Source: Acinetobacter lwoffii (GTDB taxonomy: Bacteria; Pseudomonadota; Gammaproteobacteria; Pseudomonadales; Moraxellaceae). From it: a stretch of DNA of 64,000 bases. A program made the translations under genes and the position numbers. This document shows positions 56,590 to 64,000 of this stretch, piece by piece. Under the pieces are notes generated by a model, which worked only from the letters and a program-made list of their open reading frames with translations, had not been told where the DNA came from and searched no databases. Positions within the stretch are counted from its first letter, which is position 1, and each line of letters starts with the position of its first letter. The DNA lies in the NCBI RefSeq assembly GCF_024129435.1, contig NZ_JAMXXN010000004.1, positions 141,584-205,583 on the forward strand. The letters run 5' to 3'.

Positions 56590-59436
56590 ATGAGCGATAA
56601 GCAAACTCCTGAAAATGCAGTGGACTATAAAGCCACGCTAAACCTCCCAGGTACTGACTTTGCAATGAAAGCAAATTTGGCAGTACGTGAAGCGAAATGG
56701 TTAGAAGAGTGGTATGCCGACAACATTTATCAGCAGATTCGTGAATCGCGTATTGGCAAGAAAAAATACGTGCTTCATGACGGCCCTCCTTATGCCAATG
56801 GTCAAATTCATTTGGGTCATGCGGTCAACAAAGTACTCAAAGACATCATTATCAAAAGCCGTGTCATGGATGGCTTTGATGCACCGTATGTACCGGGCTG
56901 GGACTGTCACGGTTTGCCAATCGAACTCAAAGTCGAAGAAAAAGTCGGTAAAGTCGGCGTAAAAGTGGATGCATCTACCTTCCGTAAAGCCTGCCGTGAA
57001 TATGCCTACACCCAAGTTGAGCTTCAAAAGAAAGACTTCGTACGTATGGGCGTATTCGGGGATTGGGACAATCCTTACTTAACGATGAACTTCAAACAAG
57101 AAGCTGACATCGTACGTTCATTGGGTGCAATCGCGAAAGCAGGTCATATCGAGCCAGGTCTGAAACCAGTCAACTGGTGTTTAGACTGTGGTTCATCACT
57201 CGCTGAAGCTGAAGTTGAATACGAAGATAAAAAATCTGACGCAATTGACGTCGGTTTCACGGTTGTAGACCTTGCTGATTTATCTGCACGTGTCGGCGTA
57301 GACGTTGCTGATCGTACCGACATCGTGATCTGGACTACCACGCCTTGGACCATGCCTGCCAACCAAGCTGTGGCATTGCATGCTGAACTTGAATACCAAT
57401 TGGTGAAAGCAACAGCCGAAGATAAAGCTGCACAAAACTTCATTTTGGCGAAATCATTGGTTGAGTCTGCAACTCAGCGTTATGGTTTCACAGCATTTGA
57501 AGTCCTTGCTGAATTCACAGGTTCTAAACTTGAAAATCTAGTGCTTCAACACCCTTTAATTAGCGACCGCCAAGTGCCAGTGATTTTGGGTGAACACGTC
57601 ACCGATGCGAGCGGTACAGGTGCAGTACATACCGCACCGGGCCACGGTGTGGATGACTATAAAGTTGGTTTACAGTACAACCTCAAAGTTGAAAACCCAG
57701 TCGGTGGTAATGGTGTGTATTTACCAACGTCGCCTATCTTCCCGGGCGAGCATATCTACAAAGCCAATCCAAAAATTATTGCAGCATTAACTGAAGCAAC
57801 CAAGCTTTGGGCACATGTAGTGATCAAGCATAGCTACCCGCATTGCTGGCGCCATAAAACCCCGATTATCTTCCGTGCGACCCCACAATGGTTCATCAGC
57901 ATGGATGCCAAAGGTCTGCGTCAAAATGCGTTAAACGCGATTGAAAACGATATCAGCTTTGTACCGGACTGGGGTAAAAACCGGATTCAGGCGATGATTG
58001 AAGGTCGTCCAGATTGGTGTATTTCACGTCAACGTACTTGGGGCGTGCCAATTCCGTTCTTCGTACATAAAGACACCAATGAATTGCATCCGCGTACGCC
58101 TGAACTGATCGAAGAAGTCGCGAAACTGATCGAGCAAGAAGGTATTGATGGCTGGTACAACCGTAATGCATCTGAGTTCATCGGTGCGGATGCTGAGCAA
58201 TACAATGCAGTACGTGACACGCTAGACGTTTGGTTCGACTCAGGTACAACGCACTATGCCGTACTACGTGAACGTGAAGAATTGACTGATCCTGCTGATT
58301 TGTACCTTGAAGGTTCAGACCAGCACCGTGGCTGGTTCCAGTCGTCGTTATTGACCTCGATTGCGATTAACGAACGTGCGCCATATAAAGGCTTGTTGAC
58401 GCATGGCTTCGTGGTCGATGAAAAAGGCCGCAAGATGTCCAAGTCGATCGGTAATGTGATCACGCCGCAAGACATCATTAAAGATATGGGCGCGGATGGC
58501 CTACGTTTCTGGATCGCATCTGCAGATTACCGTTATGAAATGACGGCTGGTAAAGAAATCTTTAGCCGTGCCTCTGATGGTTATCGTCGTATCCGTAACA
58601 CGCTTCGTTTCTTATTGGCGAACCTCAATGGTTTCAAACCATCAACAGATGCGCTTCCTGTTGATCAATTGATCGCGCTGGATCAATACATCTTGCAACG
58701 TGCTTCTGAAGTGCAAGAAACTATTAAGAAAGCATACGAAGATATGAACTTCCATATCGTAACGACTGCCCTGACTAATTTCTGTATCAATGACTTGGGT
58801 GGTTTCTACTTAGACATCATCAAAGACCGTCAATACACCACCAAAGCGGATTCACAAGCACGTCACTCTGCACAAACTGCGTTGTATCACTTGGTACAAG
58901 CATTTGTCCGTTGGATGTCACCAATCTTGAGCTTCACTGCACAAGAAGCTTGGCCGTTAATCCCTGAGCAATCAGAGAAATACGTGTTCACGGCTGAATG
59001 GTATGATATTCCTGTGGCTTCAACTGCAAATGTAGTATCTGAAGCTGAATGGCAAACGCTCATTGCCGTGAAATCTGCAGTAAACAAATTCATTGAAACT
59101 GCACGTACCGCCAAAACTGTCGGTTCTAACTTGTCTGCCAAAGTTGAACTTTGGGCAAATGCTGAATTAAAAGCAGTGCTAGATAAGTTAAGCGATGAAC
59201 TTCGTTTCGTGCTTATTACCTCACAAGTGATCGTGAATGAATTTGATGCAGCACAAGGTGAAGCATCTGATCTTGAAGGCTTAAACATAAGAGTTTCAGC
59301 AGCTGATGGTGAAAAATGCGTACGTTGCTGGCATGTATTACCAGATGTAAATACACATTCTGCACATCCTGGTCTATGCGGTCGTTGTATTATCAACCTT
59401 CCTACAGGCCAAGGCGAAGAGAGAAAATATGCCTAA
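56590..59436 (+). CDS. ileS: Isoleucyl-tRNA synthetase
   Basis: IleS charges tRNA-Ile and edits valine. The 948-residue class I enzyme has [11 protein letters not shown] (HIGH), an editing domain with [24 protein letters not shown] and a C-terminal zinc site with Cys pairs CVRCWH and CGRC. It overlaps lspA by 8 bp. Confidence 0.97.
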   Translation: MSDKQTPENAVDYKATLNLPGTDFAMKANLAVREAKWLEEWYADNIYQQIRESRIGKKKYVLHDGPPYANGQIHLGHAVNKVLKDIIIKSRVMDGFDAPYVPGWDCHGLPIELKVEEKVGKVGVKVDASTFRKACREYAYTQVELQKKDFVRMGVFGDWDNPYLTMNFKQEADIVRSLGAIAKAGHIEPGLKPVNWCLDCGSSLAEAEVEYEDKKSDAIDVGFTVVDLADLSARVGVDVADRTDIVIWTTTPWTMPANQAVALHAELEYQLVKATAEDKAAQNFILAKSLVESATQRYGFTAFEVLAEFTGSKLENLVLQHPLISDRQVPVILGEHVTDASGTGAVHTAPGHGVDDYKVGLQYNLKVENPVGGNGVYLPTSPIFPGEHIYKANPKIIAALTEATKLWAHVVIKHSYPHCWRHKTPIIFRATPQWFISMDAKGLRQNALNAIENDISFVPDWGKNRIQAMIEGRPDWCISRQRTWGVPIPFFVHKDTNELHPRTPELIEEVAKLIEQEGIDGWYNRNASEFIGADAEQYNAVRDTLDVWFDSGTTHYAVLREREELTDPADLYLEGSDQHRGWFQSSLLTSIAINERAPYKGLLTHGFVVDEKGRKMSKSIGNVITPQDIIKDMGADGLRFWIASADYRYEMTAGKEIFSRASDGYRRIRNTLRFLLANLNGFKPSTDALPVDQLIALDQYILQRASEVQETIKKAYEDMNFHIVTTALTNFCINDLGGFYLDIIKDRQYTTKADSQARHSAQTALYHLVQAFVRWMSPILSFTAQEAWPLIPEQSEKYVFTAEWYDIPVASTANVVSEAEWQTLIAVKSAVNKFIETARTAKTVGSNLSAKVELWANAELKAVLDKLSDELRFVLITSQVIVNEFDAAQGEASDLEGLNIRVSAADGEKCVRCWHVLPDVNTHSAHPGLCGRCIINLPTGQGEERKYA

Positions 59437-59968
59437 TACCCACACCAAAAAGGGCTTATTCCAGTTCTATCCACATAATTTATGGTGGGTTGGGCTGGCC
59501 ATTCTGGCGATCATTCTGGATCAATGGACCAAATGGATTGCAGTGACAAATCTGAACTATGCAGATCCTGTTCCTGTGCTGCCCTTTTTAAATTGGACAC
59601 TGCTACATAACTATGGCGCTGCCTTTAGTTTTCTGTCCGATGCTGGTGGTTGGCAACGCTATTTCTTTACTTCACTGGCAGGTTTAGTGTCTGTAATCTT
59701 CGTGTTTTGGCTGATGCGTATGCCAAAAGACATGAAAATTTTACCGCTGGCAATTGCCCTGATTCTGGGTGGTGCCATCGGTAATTTAATCGACCGGGTC
59801 AGCCTCGGCTATGTGGTCGATTTTATTCATGTGTATTACCAGAACAGCCACTTCCCTGCGTTCAATATTGCAGACAGTGCCATTACTGTAGGCACTATTC
59901 TGATGCTGATTGATACCTTTTTCTTAGAAAAACATCGAATTCAACAGGCGAAAGCACAACATGACTGA
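59429..59968 (+). CDS. lspA: Lipoprotein signal peptidase
   Basis: LspA (signal peptidase II) removes signal peptides of diacylglyceryl-modified lipoproteins. The 179 residues have four transmembrane helices and the catalytic aspartates in [20 protein letters not shown] and FNIADSAI. It overlaps ileS by 8 bp and fkpB by 8 bp, so the three are translationally coupled. Its substrates include the several lipoproteins in this window. Confidence 0.96.
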   Translation: MPNTHTKKGLFQFYPHNLWWVGLAILAIILDQWTKWIAVTNLNYADPVPVLPFLNWTLLHNYGAAFSFLSDAGGWQRYFFTSLAGLVSVIFVFWLMRMPKDMKILPLAIALILGGAIGNLIDRVSLGYVVDFIHVYYQNSHFPAFNIADSAITVGTILMLIDTFFLEKHRIQQAKAQHD

Positions 59969-60443
59969 TTTTATTCATCCTAACGAAGAAACGCGGGTTG
60001 CAGACGGCTCTAAAGTCGAGCTGCACTTTTCTGTCGCAATCGAAAATGGCGTGGAAATTGACAATACCCGTAGCCGTGAAGAACCGGTCAGCCTGGTGAT
60101 TGGCGATGGCAATCTACTGCCTGGTTTTGAAAAAGCACTGATTGGCTTACGTGCCGGTGACCGTCGCACGGTCAGCCTGCCGCCAGAAGATGCTTTTGGT
60201 CCATGGAATCCGGAAAATATCCAGAAATTTGATACGGTGAAGTTTGGAGAACGTCCGATCGAAGGTCATATGATCGAGTTTGAAGACAAAGCCAAAGCCA
60301 CCCTGTATGGCGTGGTGAGATCGGTCAATGACGACATCACTGAAGTGGACTTTAACCATCCATTGGCAGGCAAGAACATCACCTTTGAAGTAGAAATCTT
60401 CAAAGTGACACCTGCGGGTCAGCAAGGCATTAAACTGATGTAA
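59961..60443 (+). CDS. fkpB: FKBP-type peptidyl-prolyl isomerase (SlpA-like)
   Basis: This 160-residue protein has the FKBP core (VELHFSVAIENGVEIDNTRSREEPVSLVIGDGNLLPGFEKALIGLRAGDRRTV... shown in part) with an inserted flap domain, as in SlpA/FkpB. It catalyses proline isomerisation and acts as a chaperone in the cytoplasm. It is the last gene of the cluster; ispH, which follows fkpB in E. coli, is not here. Confidence 0.92.
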   Translation: MTDFIHPNEETRVADGSKVELHFSVAIENGVEIDNTRSREEPVSLVIGDGNLLPGFEKALIGLRAGDRRTVSLPPEDAFGPWNPENIQKFDTVKFGERPIEGHMIEFEDKAKATLYGVVRSVNDDITEVDFNHPLAGKNITFEVEIFKVTPAGQQGIKLM

Positions 60444-60466
60444 ACATCAGCTAATTACCTGATTTT

Positions 60467-60492
60467 GAAAAAGCTCCTTCGGGAGCTTTTTT
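60467..60492 (+). terminator. ribF-fkpB cluster terminator
   Basis: A stem AAAAAGCTCC / GGGAGCTTTTTT with a short loop, 25 bp past the fkpB stop codon. Confidence 0.9.
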
Positions 60493-60578
60493 ATTTTCCG
60501 GATACAAATCATCTCTAGTCACCTTCCTGAAATCTGATTAATTTAATTTAATGATCAGACCCGAAGAAAGGATGAAAC

Positions 60579-61121
60579 ATGAAAATTTATATTGTGGTTG
60601 GGAGTGTGCGTGAGGGACGTACTGCGATTAAAGTGGCGCACTGGGTACTGCAGGAAATTAAAAGTTATGCCTTTAGCACTTTAGAAACTGAAATTGTCGA
60701 TCTAAAAGAATGGGATCTTCCGCTATTTTCCGGTGCTCATCCGCCATTGACCGGAATTTATGATCAACCCAAACAGCAAGACTGGGCCGACAAGATTGCG
60801 CTTGGCGATGCCTTTATTTTTGTCACGCCTGAATACAATCATGGCTATAGCCCTGCCCTGAAAAATGCCTTGGATTATCTCGGCAAGGAATGGCAAGGCA
60901 AACCGGCAGCTTATATTGGTTATGGTGCGACCAACGGCTCACGTTCAATTGACCAGATTCGTCAAGTCGGCACTCAACTTGGACTGGTGGATACCAATGC
61001 CGTGATTGAAATCCGGGACATCTTTGCGCGCAACAAAGATTATTCCTTCCAAGGCAATGAATTTGATAATAAAAACTTAAAAGCTGTGGTAGATAGACTG
61101 ATTCAATATGTCAGTGCTTAA
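60579..61121 (+). CDS. NAD(P)H-dependent FMN reductase family protein
   Basis: The 180-residue flavodoxin-like protein has the FMN phosphate loop GSVREGRTAIKVAHW, TPEYNHGYSPALKNALDYLGKEW and GYGATNGSRSIDQIR, as in NADPH-dependent FMN/quinone reductases. It may reduce quinones, azo compounds or free FMN, but which is unknown. It ends 16 bp ahead of the first predicted regulatory RNA element. Confidence 0.85.
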   Translation: MKIYIVVGSVREGRTAIKVAHWVLQEIKSYAFSTLETEIVDLKEWDLPLFSGAHPPLTGIYDQPKQQDWADKIALGDAFIFVTPEYNHGYSPALKNALDYLGKEWQGKPAAYIGYGATNGSRSIDQIRQVGTQLGLVDTNAVIEIRDIFARNKDYSFQGNEFDNKNLKAVVDRLIQYVSA

Positions 61122-61136
61122 TGTGGACGACAGCCC

Positions 61137-61154
61137 TGTACGTTTTAGCCTACA
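61137..61154 (+). promoter_or_regulatory. GacA-type upstream activating sequence, locus 1
   Basis: TGTACG-TTTTAG-CCTACA matches the GacA consensus TGTAAG-N6-CTTACA at 10 of 12 fixed positions. It lies exactly 44 bp before the TATAGT -10 hexamer at 61199-61204, which has no recognisable -35 element, as expected for an activator-dependent promoter. The same layout is seen at 61953. Confidence 0.7.
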
Positions 61155-61209
61155 TGCAGCGCAGAGTTTAGCCGCTATGCGGTCGTTTTATGCGAGGCTA
61201 TAGTGAGTA

Positions 61210-61352
61210 CATAGACAGACAGGAAGTCTGCAAAGCGATACGACAACAATAAAAAGTGCCAATCAACAGGACGTTGACAGATTAGACAGGAGTCAGATCT
61301 GAGAAGCAAATCCAGAAAAGCCTCGACAGGATGTTGAGGCTTTTCTGTTTTT
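61210..61352 (+). ncRNA. RsmX/Y/Z-like CsrA-binding small RNA, copy 1
   Basis: This predicted transcript of about 140 nt lacks a reading frame and folds into four hairpins with AGGA in the loops: CAGAC-AGGAA-GTCTG (61216-61230), TCAAC-AGGAC-GTTGA (61263-61277), CAGAT-TA-GAC-AGGA-GTC-AG-ATCTG (61278-61301) and the terminator, a 12-bp stem CAGAAAAGCCTC / GAGGCTTTTCTG (61313-61347) whose apex contains ACAGGATGT, followed by a T-run. Loop GGA motifs with an ACAGGATGT context are the CsrA/RsmA binding consensus. RNAs of this design sequester CsrA in gammaproteobacteria, under GacS/GacA. The role is inferred from the pattern; the start site is estimated from the -10 box. Confidence 0.78.
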
Positions 61353-61389
61353 AAACTTTAGATTTAACTTGAATACTAATCGGGATGCA

Positions 61390-61785
61390 TCAGACATCCA
61401 CCTTAAACCCGAGATCAACATCACAGGCGGCTTGCCCTCCCTGAATCCCCCAATTTTCCAATGCACTTTATCTCAGATGAATCAGAATATGATCTGCAGG
61501 AATACCGATTTCCACGAGACTTTTGACCATCTGCTTATACAAATTGCACTTGGTCTCCAGACTGCGGCCAGCAAAACAGTCAATACTGATCAAGGTGAAA
61601 TATTCAGGTTTAGCTAAATGGCTCATATACTGAAAACGATGCGCTTCATGCACGACCAGACGAATATTACGATCATATTCAGGCAGCTGAAAGGCGGTTT
61701 GTACACAATGAAATACGTTGTTGAGCAATTGTTCCTCAACTGCTTGAGGATATTATTGCCGAACTTCAATTTGAATCGTAGGCAT
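61390..61785 (-). pseudogene. Tautomerase-family pseudogene with two in-frame stops
   Basis: The frame from ATG 61785 (AAGGAAACTCCT upstream) begins MPTIQIEVRQ, then hits a TAA at codon 11, resumes in the same frame as a tautomerase-like sequence (YDRNIRLVVHEAHRF, YFTLISIDCFAGRSLETK, LVEIGIPADHILIHLR), meets a second TAA in place of a residue before SALENWGIQGGQAACDVDLGFKV, and stops at 61390. All 132 codons otherwise stay in frame with no indel. The N-terminal proline after Met, catalytic in the family, is present. This is a recently inactivated gene, barring sequencing error. Confidence 0.8.
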
Positions 61786-61952
61786 AGGAGTTTCCTTTTT
61801 ATTATTTTATCGACGTTTTATTTAAATCAGTTGATGTATATCAAAAGAGTATTCTCTCGCTAAAATGCAGCAAAATCATCACCGCAGTTTATGATTTGGT
61901 CAAAAGATCATATTGAAACAGTATTTTTGAATTTATCTTTTTAAAATTCGGC

Positions 61953-61970
61953 TGTCGGCTTTGACCTACA
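61953..61970 (+). promoter_or_regulatory. GacA-type upstream activating sequence, locus 2
   Basis: TGTCGG-CTTTGA-CCTACA aligns with the element at 61137 and with TGTAAG-N6-CTTACA at 9 of 12 fixed positions. It again lies exactly 44 bp from a -10 hexamer, TATATT (62015-62020), with GGC directly before it in both loci. The flanking 44 bp have diverged, so the element, spacing and -10 box appear selectively kept. Confidence 0.65.
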
Positions 61971-62026
61971 ATCTATGCAGCTAAACTGCCCTATTGCGCT
62001 GCGTCGCTTCAGGCTATATTCAGATC

Positions 62027-62155
62027 ATACCAAGACAGGAAGTCTTGTAAGAAAAATAAAAAAAATCACGTAGCAGGATGCTAATCGGTATAACAGACAT
62101 TATACCTTTAACAGAATATGAAAAGGCCTTCACAGGATGTAGAGGCCTTTTTCTT
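62027..62155 (+). ncRNA. RsmX/Y/Z-like CsrA-binding small RNA, copy 2
   Basis: A second RNA of about 130 nt with the same plan as copy 1: CAAGAC-AGGAA-GTCTTG (62031-62047), an A-rich linker, TAGC-AGGAT-GCTA (62071-62083), GGTATAA-CAGACA-TTATACC (62087-62106) and a terminator stem AAAAGGCCT / AGGCCTTTT (62121-62151) with ACAGGATGT at the apex and a T-rich tail. Three of the four loops carry GGA; the third has CAGACA instead. The stems differ in sequence from copy 1 but keep pairing, which suggests selection on RNA structure. The bases 61786-61952 ahead of the element hold no gene. Confidence 0.74.
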
Positions 62156-62245
62156 TCATGTCAGCATCAGCTTAAAAATCCTTTTATCCAGGTGGTCAGC
62201 CTATTCAATATTTCATATTTAGATAAGCAACCTAAAAGTAGATGA

Positions 62246-63418
62246 TTAAGGTGCTGTCATTTTTAACAAACCTGCTTGCGGACCATCTTGAATGACCCAT
62301 AGTGAACCATCTTGTGCCTGAGCAACCCCGCGAATCCGCTCTTTCATATCCAGACGCTGAACTTCTTTCACTGGAACCTGGGTGGTATCCACAATCACAA
62401 TCGCCTTGGAAGACAGACCGGTCGCAATCGCTTTATTTTTCCATTTCGGGAAGACATTAGCGGTATAAAACATTAAATCTGAAGGAGAAATTACCGGAGT
62501 CCAATCCAGTGCCGGGGCCTCAAATTCAGGTCGGGTACTGTGGTCAGGAATCGGCTTGCCGTCATAATGATCGCCATTGGATACCAGTGGATAACCATAA
62601 TTTTTAGCTTTGACAATCTTGTTCAGTTCATCGCCGCCTTTCGGTCCCATTTCGATCACCCAAAGCTGCCCTTTCGGATCAAAAGCCATGCCTAGAGGAT
62701 TACGATGTCCGAGACTCCAGACCTGCTGGGCAATTTTACCCTGAGTCATAAACGGATTATCGGCAGGGATTGAGCCATCATCATTCAGGCGAATAATTTT
62801 ACCGGCATTAGATTGCATGTCCTGTGCAGGATCAAATTGCTGACGCTCTCCTGAACTGATCCATAACTTACCATCCGACCCGAATATAATCCGATGGGCA
62901 TAATGTCCCTGGCCTGAAAATTTCGGAACTTGCGTCCAGATCCGTTCAATTTGTGTGAGTTGAGGAGTGGCTTGATTTAGGTCCAGTTTGCCACGAATCA
63001 CCACTGCACCATATCCGCCTTGGCCTTGTTCGGCATAGCTCAGATATACCCACCGATTCTTTGCAAAATCTGGATGCAAGGCTACTTCACCTAAGCCACC
63101 CTGGCCTCCATATGCGACTTGAGGTATACCTTTAACTTCAATTTTTTTCTTGGTTTTTGGATCAAAGAGCTGCAATTTTCCTTTGCGCTCAGTAATCAAT
63201 AGTCGGCCATCATTTAAAGTAGTAATCGCCCACGGCTCATTAAATTGAGCAACCTGTTCAGTCTTATATTTTTGCACACTTGAAGAGACTGCATTCGATT
63301 TGGCAGCTGATGTAGATGTCTCTTGAGTACTTCTAGAAGATGGATTCTCTGCATGACAGGCAGTAAATGCTAAAGCACAACAACTGAGTAGAATTTTTAT
63401 TTTAAATTGCGACAACAT
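62246..63418 (-). CDS. PQQ-dependent sugar dehydrogenase-like lipoprotein (YliI type)
   Basis: This 390-residue protein resembles the soluble aldose sugar dehydrogenases: a lipobox FTAC (Cys21), then a six-bladed beta propeller with NEPWAITTLNDGRLLITERKG, GQGGLGEVALHPDF, GQGHYAHRIIFGSDGKLWISSGE, SLGHRNPLGMAFDPKGQLWVIEMGPKGGDELN and GYPLVSNG. The conserved histidine and arginine residues of the PQQ site are present. It should oxidise aldose sugars in the periplasm. ATG 63418 has a GGAG ribosome binding site and is preferred over ATG 63430. Confidence 0.88.
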   Translation of the reverse strand: MLSQFKIKILLSCCALAFTACHAENPSSRSTQETSTSAAKSNAVSSSVQKYKTEQVAQFNEPWAITTLNDGRLLITERKGKLQLFDPKTKKKIEVKGIPQVAYGGQGGLGEVALHPDFAKNRWVYLSYAEQGQGGYGAVVIRGKLDLNQATPQLTQIERIWTQVPKFSGQGHYAHRIIFGSDGKLWISSGERQQFDPAQDMQSNAGKIIRLNDDGSIPADNPFMTQGKIAQQVWSLGHRNPLGMAFDPKGQLWVIEMGPKGGDELNKIVKAKNYGYPLVSNGDHYDGKPIPDHSTRPEFEAPALDWTPVISPSDLMFYTANVFPKWKNKAIATGLSSKAIVIVDTTQVPVKEVQRLDMKERIRGVAQAQDGSLWVIQDGPQAGLLKMTAP

Positions 63419-63579
63419 TATCTTCTCCATACTGATTTATTGTCCAAATTAACATCAAGATACAGAGTTTCTGGTCTAAATTCAGCATAGAAAAGTAAAT
63501 AAATATATTTTAAAAATTATAAATAGAATTTATTTTAATAAAGAATTAGTGTCTAAGCTTTCCACTAAATCCCGCGCAT

Positions 63580-63617
63580 AAAAAAAACACCCCCGGCCTT
63601 ATGGTCGGGGGTGTTTA
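63580..63617 (-). terminator. rRNA operon terminator
   Basis: On the minus strand, AACACCCCCGACC / GGCCGGGGGTGTT forms a very G/C-rich stem followed by eight Ts, 10 bp after the 5S gene. Confidence 0.93.
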
Positions 63618-63627
63618 GGAATAATGA

Positions 63628-63741
63628 GCTGGCGATGACTTACTCTCACATGGGTAACCCCACACTACCATCAGCGCTAAGAGGTTTCACTTCTGAGTTC
63701 GGGAAGGGATCAGGTGGTTCACTCTTGCTATGGTCGCCAGC
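63628..63741 (-). rRNA. 5S ribosomal RNA
   Basis: The 114-nt minus-strand sequence begins GCTGGCGACCATAGCAAGAG and ends GTCATCGCCAGC, the paired ends of 5S rRNA, with the conserved CCCGAACTCAGAAGTGAAAC in between. It is followed by the operon terminator. Confidence 0.96.
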
Positions 63742-63935
63742 ACAACTGTTTATGACTATTTGCTTGGGTCTTATTGGCGTTGTTTTCACTTCGCTAGCCT
63801 AGCTTTCATCAAATGAGTTATTAACAGGTATATCTGAGTTGCAGTAGTTTGTTCGTTCAGCGTAACTAAATCAAGTCACTTTGTTTAATATCGAATCAAT
63901 TGAGCGTTATACAACAACTGTTTGGGTGTTGTATA

Positions 63936-64000
63936 GTCAAGCCTCACGAGCAATTAGTATTGGTCAGCTTCACATATCGCTATGCTTCCACATCCAACCT
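63936..64000 (-). rRNA. 23S ribosomal RNA, 3' end (partial)
   Basis: The last bases of the window are the complement of the conserved 23S 3' end (GCCTCACGAGCAATTAGTA on the plus strand); the rest lies outside. The mature end is approximate. A 195-bp spacer separates it from 5S; the spacer carries no tRNA, but a 9-bp hairpin (TATACAACA / TGTTGTATA, 63908-63935) directly follows the 23S end. Confidence 0.92.

Noticed and set aside
61369..61617. 82-codon plus-strand frame
   Set aside because: It is antisense to the tautomerase pseudogene, whose own frame is clearly protein-derived.
63611..63802. 63-codon plus-strand frame
   Set aside because: It is antisense to the 5S rRNA gene.
1..64000. tRNA genes, CRISPR arrays, prophage and insertion sequences
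   Set aside because: No T-loop GGTTCGAATCC-type signatures, regularly spaced repeats, transposase or phage genes were found on either strand by reading.

Overview
The window reads as a chromosomal stretch of an Acinetobacter species (Moraxellaceae, Gammaproteobacteria). The protein sequences (for example Psd, MurJ, the 626-residue ParE, the SPOR protein next to argS, and the ribF-ileS-lspA-fkpB block), the A+T-rich intergenic DNA and the end of an rRNA operon all fit that genus; the species cannot be told from the sequence alone. No prophage, insertion sequence, CRISPR array or tRNA gene was seen. Almost everything is core housekeeping, with small accessory patches and intergenic repeats.

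Layout. 0.2-9.5 kb: parE and yqiA, a lipase-like hydrolase, gshA-dsbB, then DUF924, lipoprotein, DUF445 and DUF2798 genes. 9.7-16.5 kb: argS and an FtsN-like SPOR protein set among palindromic repeats, the sseA-like/psd pair, pncB and a periplasmic ankyrin protein. 16.7-27 kb: a periplasmic catalase forming a katB-ankB type pair with the ankyrin gene, dtd, an SCP2 protein, serB divergent from a Smp-like membrane protein, ppk1, a sodium/bile acid symporter family protein and pncA. 27-36 kb: an MFS transporter, dapA-bamC-purC, rarA, a PAS-GGDEF-EAL protein and a YcgN-like protein. 36-48.6 kb: a DUF1328 protein, murJ, ampD, nadC, rph, a FabR-like regulator, dsbA, ubiG-mupP-yciK, two RcnB-like proteins and argA. 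48.9-54.7 kb: an alkanesulfonate operon with two binding lipoproteins (ssuA-ssuA-ssuD-ssuC-ssuB) and a RutR-like TetR regulator. 54.7-61.1 kb: an MTA/SAH-nucleosidase-like gene, ribF-ileS-lspA-fkpB and an FMN reductase. 61.1-64 kb: two small-RNA-like loci around a dead tautomerase gene, a PQQ-type sugar dehydrogenase, then 5S rRNA and the 3' end of 23S rRNA on the minus strand.

How the genes fit together. Three NAD genes lie in the window: pncA and pncB (salvage) and nadC (de novo). DsbA and DsbB are both encoded, and GshA starts glutathione synthesis. MurJ, AmpD, MupP, LspA and BamC serve the envelope. The ssu block supplies sulfur from sulfonates under starvation.

The most interesting content lies between 61.13 and 62.16 kb. 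Two short non-coding loci share one design: an 18-bp dyad resembling the GacA upstream activating sequence, exactly 44 bp, a -10 box, then hairpins that present AGGA in their loops, the last being the terminator with an ACAGGATGT apex. This is the architecture of RsmX/Y/Z (CsrB-type) RNAs that titrate CsrA/RsmA. I do not know of a description of such RNAs in Acinetobacter. Another unexplained possible small RNA, with CU-rich anti-Shine-Dalgarno segments and its own terminator, lies at about 31.6 kb.
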